Positions 25,194 through 31,566 of a DNA stretch of 46,052 nt are shown here, piece after piece. Position 1 is the stretch's first letter. The number at the start of each line of letters is the position of its first letter. Under the pieces are notes generated by a model, which made no database searches, was not told the DNA's origin, and saw only the letters and a list, made by a program, of their open reading frames with translations. The stretch spans positions 1 to 46,052 of the forward strand of contig WGNA01000001.1 of assembly GCA_016124755.1 (NCBI GenBank). Direction: 5' to 3'. The position numbers and the translations under genes were made by a program. The stretch is from Bacteroidota bacterium. GTDB taxonomy: Bacteria > Bacteroidota > Bacteroidia > NS11-12g > UBA9320.

Positions 25194-26054
25194 TTGAAAG
25201 ACAGTCAGTCATATAAACTGGCGGCCAAACGCTGGAACAATGAACAAACTATCATTGAAGTGAATGGTCATCGGATTGGAGGAGATTCTCTTTTGATGAT
25301 TGCCGGGCCCTGCGCTATTGAGTCTGAGGAACAAATCGAGACAATTTCATCCTTTATCAGCAGGTTAGGAGTTTCGTTCATTCGCGGAGGTGCATACAAA
25401 CCCCGGACATCACCGTATTCTTTTCAGGGTCTTGGTGATCCCGGACTTAAAATTATCAAGGATGCGGCAAAGCGTCACAACCTCTCTGTTGTTACGGAAG
25501 TAATGGATCTGAGTCTGTTGGATGAGGTATATCCAAATACGGATATTCTTCAGGTTGGATCCCGAAATATGAAGAACTACTTTTTTCTGAAAGAACTTGG
25601 AAAAACCGATAAACCGATTCTGCTGAAAAGAGGAATGGATGCCACCATTGAAGAGTGGTTGCTTGCAGCAGAATATATTCTTCTTGGTGGAAATGAAAGA
25701 GTAATTCTCTGTGAGAGAGGTATCCGGACTTTTGATAATTCAAGTCGCAATACCCTCGATACGAATGGAATTGCACTGGCCAAACAACTCTCACATCTTC
25801 CGGTTTTGGCAGATCCGAGTCAGGCTACGGGAAATCGGGATTTGGTAAGATCTGCGTCGTTGGCATCCGTTGCTGCGGGTGCGGATGGTTTAATGATCGA
25901 GGTTCATAACAATCCGGATGAGGCTCTTTCAGACGGGCCACAATCACTTTATCCGGAACAATTTGAAAAGCTTCTGGGTGATATTTCTAAAGTAGCATTT
26001 GCCGTAGGTAAGAATGTATCGTGGAAAAAGACACCGGAAATGGTGAATGTCTGA
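25194..26054 (+). CDS. aroF: 3-deoxy-7-phosphoheptulonate (DAHP) synthase, class I beta
   Basis: First enzyme of the shikimate pathway, 286 aa, joining PEP and erythrose 4-phosphate. Family motifs are MIAGPCAIES with metal ligand C40, FIRGGAYKPRTSPYSFQGLG and ADGLMIEVHNNPDEALSDGPQSL with E236 and D247. The spacing fits the T. maritima enzyme ligands (C102, H272, E298, D309) exactly, but the His position is Gln (Q210 in DPSQATG). There is no ACT or chorismate mutase domain, so known feedback modules are absent. The start is TTG; no ATG precedes it in frame. A metal-site change or a divergent subgroup should be considered. Confidence 0.85.
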   Translation: MKDSQSYKLAAKRWNNEQTIIEVNGHRIGGDSLLMIAGPCAIESEEQIETISSFISRLGVSFIRGGAYKPRTSPYSFQGLGDPGLKIIKDAAKRHNLSVVTEVMDLSLLDEVYPNTDILQVGSRNMKNYFFLKELGKTDKPILLKRGMDATIEEWLLAAEYILLGGNERVILCERGIRTFDNSSRNTLDTNGIALAKQLSHLPVLADPSQATGNRDLVRSASLASVAAGADGLMIEVHNNPDEALSDGPQSLYPEQFEKLLGDISKVAFAVGKNVSWKKTPEMVNV

Positions 26055-26136
26055 TCTGTATGTTTTCAGTAACCCGGCTGCCGCTTTTCACCATCATTCT
26101 GAATTGAATCACCTTATTTTGCGGGAATTTTAAATT

Positions 26137-27144
26137 ATGAAGATTGCTCTTGTCGGAGCGACCGGAATGGTCGGTACGGAAATGTTAAAAGTACTGGAAG
26201 AAAGCATGCTTCCGGTTGATGAATTAATTCCAGTCGCAACCGAAAGATCACTTGGTAAGAAAGTAAAGTTCAGAGATCGCGAATTTCCATGCGTGCTATT
26301 GGAAGATGCAATAAAGGCAAATACCGATGTCGCTTTGTTTTCGGCAGGAGGTAATATTTCTTTGGAATGGGCACCCCGATTTGCAGAAAACGGAACTTTT
26401 GTGGTTGACAATTCTTCCGCCTGGAGAATGCACCCTGATCACAAACTGGTTGTGCCTGAAATAAATGCGGATGTATTAACATCTGAAGATAAAATCATCG
26501 CTAATCCCAACTGTTCTACCATTCAATTGGTGATGGCGTTATATCCGTTACATAAAAAATACGGTATCGATCGTCTCGTGATTTCCACCTATCAATCGGT
26601 TTCAGGTACGGGCTACAAGGCGGTTGAGCAAATGAAGTATGAGAGGGTTCACGACCAGTCTCCTGAAGACAAGGTTTATCCTCACCGCATCGATATGAAC
26701 TGTATTCCACAGTGCGATGTTTTTACTGAAAACGGGTACACCAAAGAAGAAATGAAAATGGTTAATGAAACCCGAAAGATTTTACGGGATCCATCCATTC
26801 GAATCACCGCGACGGCAGTTCGAATACCTACCGATGGAGGCCATTCTGAATCCGTGAACATCAGACTTAAAAAAGAATTCGACATTAATGATGTCAGGAA
26901 GGAATTAGCAGAAATGCAGGGTGTGGTTGTTCTGGATGATCCTGCTAATTCTGTTTATCCCATGCCATTGAATGCGAAAGGAACCAACGAGGTTTATGTT
27001 GGACGAATACGTCGCGATGAAAGTGACGACAATACATTAAATCTCTGGATTGTAAGTGATAATTTGAGAAAGGGCGCTGCAACGAATACGGTTCAGATTG
27101 CCGAATATCTTTATAACAATAAACTCATTCCGAAACAGAAATAA
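26137..27144 (+). CDS. asd: Aspartate-semialdehyde dehydrogenase
   Basis: Enzyme of 335 aa that reduces aspartyl phosphate to aspartate semialdehyde with NADPH, feeding lysine/diaminopimelate, threonine and methionine. GATGMVG binds NADP, and the catalytic Cys is C126 in NPNCSTIQLV; YQSVSGTGYKAVEQM and VRIPTDGGHSESV are family motifs. The length is normal. The next gene begins 3 bases after its stop, so the two are cotranscribed. It probably has a promoter in the 80 bases upstream (TTATTTTG is one mismatch from the -7 consensus). Confidence 0.95.
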   Translation: MKIALVGATGMVGTEMLKVLEESMLPVDELIPVATERSLGKKVKFRDREFPCVLLEDAIKANTDVALFSAGGNISLEWAPRFAENGTFVVDNSSAWRMHPDHKLVVPEINADVLTSEDKIIANPNCSTIQLVMALYPLHKKYGIDRLVISTYQSVSGTGYKAVEQMKYERVHDQSPEDKVYPHRIDMNCIPQCDVFTENGYTKEEMKMVNETRKILRDPSIRITATAVRIPTDGGHSESVNIRLKKEFDINDVRKELAEMQGVVVLDDPANSVYPMPLNAKGTNEVYVGRIRRDESDDNTLNLWIVSDNLRKGAATNTVQIAEYLYNNKLIPKQK

Positions 27145-27147
27145 AAA

Positions 27148-28224
27148 ATGCCAACCGGATTTTACAGGTTAAAAGTTGATAAAATTACTCGGGAAACTCA
27201 GGATGCTGTAAGTATCCGATTTCTTGTTCCTCCACCCTTGAAGGGAATTTTCACATACAAAGCAGGGCAATATCTCACCCTTTATGCTAATATAAACGGG
27301 GAGGATGTGCGCCGATCCTATTCGGTTTGCGAAAGTCCGTATATTGATGATATGCCTACGGTCGCAGTGAAGGAAGTTGAAGACGGACGAATGAGCATTT
27401 TTCTCAATCGCGAATTGAAGGAAGGAGACCTTATCGAAGCAATGCCTCCGATGGGGAAATTTACGGTTGAACCTGATTCCTCCCGATCTGCTCACTATGT
27501 TCTTTTCGGAGGAGGAAGCGGGGTTACTCCCTTGAAATCAATTCTGCTCACGGTGCTTACCCGGGAGCCGAATAGCAAGGTGACGCTTATTTATGCCAAC
27601 CGAAACGAGTCTTCCATAATTTTCAGAAGTCAATTGGAAAATCTCGCAACACAATATGCAGGGCGTTTTGAATTGGTACAACTTCTCGACGAGGCTCCCG
27701 CCGGTTGGAGTGGGTTAACCGGAATGTTGAACCCGATGAAGATTCGCCAACTCATTCAGCAACATGTTTCTGAACCTGCCGCTGCGCAATATTATATCTG
27801 TGGTCCGGGAGGTCTTATGACTCTGGTGCGGGAAACATTGGAACACAGCAATATTGAGTCTTCACATATTCACCTCGAGTATTTTACGGCAGTAGAAAAA
27901 AGTGCAGAGGTCTCAGATTCATCTGATGAAACGGAGGTAGGTGAAATAAAAACCCGAACTGTAGAAGTCGAATTATTCGGTGATGTTCAGAATGTTTCGG
28001 TAAAACCGAATCAAACCATTCTGGAGGCGGCACAGGAAGCGGGTATGGATCCGCCATTTTCCTGTACTGTAGGTGTTTGCACAACCTGCCGAGCAAAGGT
28101 TCACAGTGGAAAAGTTAAAATGGATGAAAGAGAGGGACTCAGCGACGCGGAAGTAGAGGAAGGATACGTACTTACTTGTCAGTCGCATCCATTAACAGAC
28201 GATGTATCTTTAGTTTACGAATAA
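27148..28224 (+). CDS. Ferredoxin reductase with C-terminal 2Fe-2S domain (PaaE-like)
   Basis: NAD(P)H-dependent flavoprotein of 358 aa. The N-terminal half is a ferredoxin-NADP reductase (RRSYSVCESP for FAD, GGGSGVTPLKSIL for NAD(P)H, YICGPGGLM), and after an acidic linker (about 250-268) there is a plant-type 2Fe-2S domain with C306, C311, C314 and C344. This order (FNR then ferredoxin) is that of PaaE, the reductase of phenylacetyl-CoA epoxidase. No paaABC genes are present, so it may serve another oxygenase or a desaturase. It is cotranscribed with asd, a pairing I cannot explain functionally. Confidence 0.88.
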   Translation: MPTGFYRLKVDKITRETQDAVSIRFLVPPPLKGIFTYKAGQYLTLYANINGEDVRRSYSVCESPYIDDMPTVAVKEVEDGRMSIFLNRELKEGDLIEAMPPMGKFTVEPDSSRSAHYVLFGGGSGVTPLKSILLTVLTREPNSKVTLIYANRNESSIIFRSQLENLATQYAGRFELVQLLDEAPAGWSGLTGMLNPMKIRQLIQQHVSEPAAAQYYICGPGGLMTLVRETLEHSNIESSHIHLEYFTAVEKSAEVSDSSDETEVGEIKTRTVEVELFGDVQNVSVKPNQTILEAAQEAGMDPPFSCTVGVCTTCRAKVHSGKVKMDEREGLSDAEVEEGYVLTCQSHPLTDDVSLVYE

Positions 28225-28252
28225 AAAAGGCCGTTGAATTAACTGGCCTTTT
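28225..28252. terminator. Bidirectional terminator
   Basis: AAAAGGCC (28225-28232) and GGCCTTTT (28245-28252) form a stem with T-runs on both strands. It serves the convergent reductase and zinc-finger genes and overlaps the stop codon of the minus-strand gene (28239-28241). Confidence 0.8.
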
Positions 28253-28742
28253 GCGTTATCCGGGTTTCCCAACCTTCTTCAATTTTCTTGATGGTAAGTC
28301 CTTCATCGTAGTAAATACCATTGTCGATCTTAGGAATTTTGTAATCGTCGTATCCGGCCATTTCAAGATAATCCTTCAGTTCAACCATGTTATCGAACAA
28401 TTTAATTTCTTTAACTGTGGTTGCGATTCGTTCAGGTTGAGGAACTGTTTTGTGAATCTGATTCGTAAATGTTGAAATAGAGTCTCCTTTCTTATAATTC
28501 AACAAAATTTCTCTTACCTGATTGAGGTAATCTTCATCCATATCCACCGGAACAGCCAAAGTGATTACCTTCTTGTCGTTTTTGTTCAGCCAGTATTGCG
28601 ACCTGCAGCTTGAGCTACAAAATCTGGCGTTTTTGCGGTTAGCCAAAAAATGCACTTTGCAATTCTCGCAAACCAATTCCGTTGACTTGTGATTGTTTTT
28701 AAATCCCTTAGTCGTTCTGTACATTCCCAATTCCAGTTGCAT
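28239..28742 (-). CDS. Small zinc-finger protein, unknown function
   Basis: Protein of 167 aa. The N-terminal part holds a Cys4 site, C25 and C28 (CENC) with C42 and C46 (CSSSC), in a basic segment (ANRKNARFCSSSCRSQYWLNKNDKK) that resembles a treble-clef or CGNR/DUF2116-like ribbon. The remainder is mixed helix and strand, acidic and without a known motif. It could bind DNA or RNA; there is no direct evidence. A second ATG at residue 7 is an alternative start. It is monocistronic and has a shared terminator at its 3' end. Confidence 0.6.
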   Translation of the reverse strand: MQLELGMYRTTKGFKNNHKSTELVCENCKVHFLANRKNARFCSSSCRSQYWLNKNDKKVITLAVPVDMDEDYLNQVREILLNYKKGDSISTFTNQIHKTVPQPERIATTVKEIKLFDNMVELKDYLEMAGYDDYKIPKIDNGIYYDEGLTIKKIEEGWETRITQKAS

Positions 28743-28866
28743 CTTTAACGTTTATTTGCTCCTCAAATTTGGGCAATTAAACTCAAACGCAAACAGGCAT
28801 CTTCCAACAACGCCCAATATTAACTACATGTTAAGTTTGGGGATTCTGTTCAGAGGGGTCAGATTA

Positions 28867-29556
28867 TCAGGCCATTTCAGCCACAATGCCGGAGAACATA
28901 GCGAGGCCGTCTGTATTCAACAGGAATTCACTTGCTGCTCTTTCCGGATGCGGCATCATACCCAAAACGTTTTGGTTTTCATTGCATATTCCCGCGATAT
29001 TCATGATTGAACCATTCGGGTTTGATTCTTTCGTTACCGCCCCGCTTTCATCGCAATAGGTGAACAGAATCTGATTATTAACACGCAGTTTGTTAATAGT
29101 TTCATCATCTGCATAGTATCTGCCCTCTGCATGAGCAATTGGAATTTTTACCACCTGATCGGGAGAAAGAGTTCTGGTAATGAGCGTTGAATTGTTCTCA
29201 GTTTTCAGGTAAACATTCTCACAACGGAACAACTGATTTTCGTTTCGAAGCAAGGCTCCCGGAAGCAATCCGCACTCACAAAGAATCTGAAAACCATTGC
29301 AGATTCCCATCACAAATCCACCGGATGCAGCATGTTCCTTTACCGCTTTCATGATTGGACTGAGCTTGGCAATTGCACCACTTCTCAGGTAGTCACCGTA
29401 TGAAAAACCTCCGGGCAAAAAAACGAAATCGCAACCCTGAAGATCCGTGTCTTTATGCCACAATCTAACAACGGGTTGATGGGATACATTTTCAAGAACA
29501 TGAATAAGATCCATGTCGCAATTCGAACCGGGGAAGATGACTACTCCAAATTTCAT
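28867..29556 (-). CDS. purQ: Phosphoribosylformylglycinamidine synthase subunit I (glutaminase)
   Basis: Class I glutamine amidotransferase of 229 aa that feeds ammonia to PurL in purine synthesis. The nucleophile is C86 (GICNGFQ), with H203 and E205 in MMPHPER; the N-terminus KFGVVIFPGSNCD is typical of PurQ. The separate PurQ implies the three-part PurSLQ form of the synthase, but purS and purL are not in the window. It has its own near-leaderless promoter. Confidence 0.95.
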   Translation of the reverse strand: MKFGVVIFPGSNCDMDLIHVLENVSHQPVVRLWHKDTDLQGCDFVFLPGGFSYGDYLRSGAIAKLSPIMKAVKEHAASGGFVMGICNGFQILCECGLLPGALLRNENQLFRCENVYLKTENNSTLITRTLSPDQVVKIPIAHAEGRYYADDETINKLRVNNQILFTYCDESGAVTKESNPNGSIMNIAGICNENQNVLGMMPHPERAASEFLLNTDGLAMFSGIVAEMA

Positions 29557-29560
29557 GATG

Positions 29561-29568
29561 CAAATTTA
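29561..29568 (-). promoter_or_regulatory. Bacteroidota -7 element of purQ
   Basis: On the minus strand TAAATTTG, a full match to TAnnTTTG, ends 4 bases before the purQ ATG. No clear -33 TTG is seen. Confidence 0.5.
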
Positions 29569-29593
29569 GACTGATTTACAGGATAGCTTCCAC

Positions 29594-30220
29594 TTAAAGA
29601 GATGTGAAGTATTCAAATTTTTCGTTCCGGTTGAGTCGGATTATTCCGGTTGAAACAAGATTAATCAGAATTCGAATGGCTTTCCAGCGATTCACCTTCG
29701 CCATTTTACAAAATTCATTAATAGTGATTTCTCTCCCCAGTGCCAGTTGTTCGAGTAAAATTCGTTCAGCTTCATTGAACTGAATAAGACTTCCCTGATC
29801 AGAGTTTTTGCGCTTCATTACGCCTAAAGCAACTTTTCCGGCATGTAGCGTTTGATCGTTAACACGAACGTATGCCGACCAGTTATCTTCATCATCGCGT
29901 GCATAGCAAGGTGGATTCTGAACCGGAAGTACTTTGCACTCCAGAATTACTTTGTGTTCTGCGACCCATTCTCTGTATTCAATTTCAGGAACCGGTTTAC
30001 AATAAAATTTAGCCGCGAGGTCAACCATATATTTTTCCTCATCAGCCCGAACTCCGGTGATATGTTTTTGATCGTTTATCCCGATCAGCAGACTTCCTCC
30101 TTTTCCATTAGCAAAGGCAGAAAGGGTTTTTGCAATTTTGGATGGATCGCTGATGCTGTGTTTAAAATCGAGTTGTTCCGATTCACCCTTTTCGATCATT
30201 TGAAACAAGTATCTCGACAT
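29594..30220 (-). CDS. AlbA_2 (Schlafen-type) ATP-binding protein with C-terminal helix-turn-helix
   Basis: Protein of 208 aa. The N-terminal AlbA_2 domain (PF04326 type, about 1-120) has the signatures ESEQLDFKHS, IAKTLSAFANGKGGSLLIGI and a YVRVNDQT ending. The C-terminal 55 aa (NEFCKMAKVNRWKAIRILINLVSTGIIRLNR) look like a winged helix. Such proteins are called putative transcription regulators or ATP-dependent helicases; the function is not established. It lies downstream of hsp20, separated by a terminator, with AAAGGAG directly in front of its ATG. Confidence 0.8.
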   Translation of the reverse strand: MSRYLFQMIEKGESEQLDFKHSISDPSKIAKTLSAFANGKGGSLLIGINDQKHITGVRADEEKYMVDLAAKFYCKPVPEIEYREWVAEHKVILECKVLPVQNPPCYARDDEDNWSAYVRVNDQTLHAGKVALGVMKRKNSDQGSLIQFNEAERILLEQLALGREITINEFCKMAKVNRWKAIRILINLVSTGIIRLNRNEKFEYFTSL

Positions 30221-30246
30221 CTCCTTTCGCCTTCTTTACGAAACAA

Positions 30247-30280
30247 ACAAAAAAAGCCGGCACTTGGTTGTGCCGGCTTT
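30247..30280 (-). terminator. Terminator downstream of hsp20
   Basis: On the minus strand AAAGCCGGCAC (30280-30270) pairs with GTGCCGGCTTT (30263-30253), followed by TTTTTTTG. The stem is 11 base pairs. Confidence 0.85.
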
Positions 30281-30303
30281 AAGATATATAAATTTCCCTC
30301 CTA

Positions 30304-30750
30304 TTACTTGATAACGATTGCTTTGGGTTTGGCTTCTTCCATTTTCGGAACTACGATGCTCAGTATTCCGTCTTTGAATTCAGCTTCCACTTTGTCGCTG
30401 TTCACCGTTTCCGGGAGGTAGAAGGTTCTTGAGAATTTTCCGTATCGGATTTCACCGATGTGATACGTTCCCTCGTTTGATTCAGATTTTGATTTTCTCT
30501 CACCGGAAATAGTGAGCTCCCGGTTTTTCATGTCAATGGTGATGTCGTCTTTTTGAACTCCGGGAAGACTTACTTGAATAGTAAAGTCCCCTTTGTTTTC
30601 AACTACATCAACACTGGGTCTGAAGAACATAGTGTTCATGTTGTTGTCTCCGTTCTCGCTGAAAAATCCGTTTAACATGGAGTCGATTCCTGTTGGAGTA
30701 AAAATGTCGCGCAACAGGTGAGTTGATGGTTTGAATTTAGTAAGTGTCAT
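30304..30750 (-). CDS. Small heat-shock protein Hsp20 (alpha-crystallin)
   Basis: ATP-independent holdase of 148 aa. The alpha-crystallin domain spans about 45-138, with VDVVENKGDFTIQVSLPGVQKDDITIDMKNRELTISGER as its start and FSRTFYLPETV and ADFKDGILSIVVPK-like ends. The tail KPKAIVIK contains an IxI-like anchor. The length is normal. A possible promoter lies upstream (TACGATTTG with TTG about 20 bases before), with one extra base in the -7 spacing. No CIRCE inverted repeat is seen. A strong terminator follows. Confidence 0.93.
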   Translation of the reverse strand: MTLTKFKPSTHLLRDIFTPTGIDSMLNGFFSENGDNNMNTMFFRPSVDVVENKGDFTIQVSLPGVQKDDITIDMKNRELTISGERKSKSESNEGTYHIGEIRYGKFSRTFYLPETVNSDKVEAEFKDGILSIVVPKMEEAKPKAIVIK

Positions 30751-30861
30751 AATTGAAATTCGTTTTTTCAGCCGTTTTCAAATCGTATTCCCACCCGGAT
30801 TTAAAACCAAAAGCAGACAATGTGGCTTCAAAAATTCATTTGACTAATTTAAATAATGTCA

Positions 30862-31563
30862 TTATGACTTCTTTACAATTAAAAAGCGGTTGATTTCCAT
30901 CTGTTCATTCACCCGAACCTTTTTGAAATAATGACTGAGATGAATCATTAGTTCTGAATATTGCTGTCTGTGGTTTTCATTGGCCACAACCTTATTGAAT
31001 ATGAGTTCACCGCCGGAATTAAGTAAATCAAAGTATCGCGAAACGAGTTCAACGGATTGAAAAATTTCGGGAACATCTAACTCATCGTACAGATCAACTA
31101 TAATTAAGTCGTATGTGTTCAGGTCTGATTTAACAAAGTCGACTGCATCGGTTTCAATTACCTTCAAATTGGGGTCTGAATAATAAGTCCGGTACCACTT
31201 GATAATATCATGGCTCTTTTCCACTCCGGTTATTTTTACTTCTCCGGCGTACTTTTTAATTAGATCGCAGACACCGCCTAATCCCAATCCCAATACTAAA
31301 ACTTCATGAATCGTGGCCCAGTTTATATCGGATTTGTTTTCTTCAAAACACAATTGAAAGGCTGTTTGAAGATTACCTCTTGAATAATTGGCTTCACCTG
31401 AGTTTAGCTGAACCACACCCCGGTATATTATAAGCTCAAGGTTGGATTCTCCGTTTATTGCCGAATCCAATCGAATTGGCCAAAACCAGGAAAGGAGCCT
31501 TTGTACATAAAATAAAAAACCCGTCTTGTGAGGACGGGTTTTCCAATTATTGGTTTTGTTCAA
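30862..31563 (-). CDS. Spermidine synthase-like class I SAM-dependent protein
   Basis: Protein of up to 233 aa with a Rossmann core of the spermidine synthase type: VLVLGLGLGGVCDLI (nucleotide loop), ITGVEKS, IETDAVDFV and YDLIIVDLYDE. Related Bacteroidota proteins have an N-terminal SxxxPI...SxxNGxLE...NYSxGxLQ stretch, seen here as LSWFWPIRLDSAINGESNLE and NYSRGNLQTAF. The start is uncertain: the only canonical codon before this stretch is the TTG at 31563, and the DNA right after it encodes the terminator of the preceding gene. A TTG at 31470 would cut into the conserved part. The aminopropyl transfer reaction is not certain; a methyltransferase is possible. Confidence 0.75.
   Translation of the reverse strand: MNKTNNWKTRPHKTGFLFYVQRLLSWFWPIRLDSAINGESNLELIIYRGVVQLNSGEANYSRGNLQTAFQLCFEENKSDINWATIHEVLVLGLGLGGVCDLIKKYAGEVKITGVEKSHDIIKWYRTYYSDPNLKVIETDAVDFVKSDLNTYDLIIVDLYDELDVPEIFQSVELVSRYFDLLNSGGELIFNKVVANENHRQQYSELMIHLSHYFKKVRVNEQMEINRFLIVKKS
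31510..31542 (-). terminator. Terminator of the T9SS beta-propeller gene
   Basis: On the minus strand AAAACCCGTC pairs with GACGGGTTTT around a seven-base loop, followed by TTTTTTATTTT. It starts 25 bases after the stop of the upstream gene and lies inside the 5' end of the next reading frame. Confidence 0.8.
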
Positions 31564-31566
31564 ATC

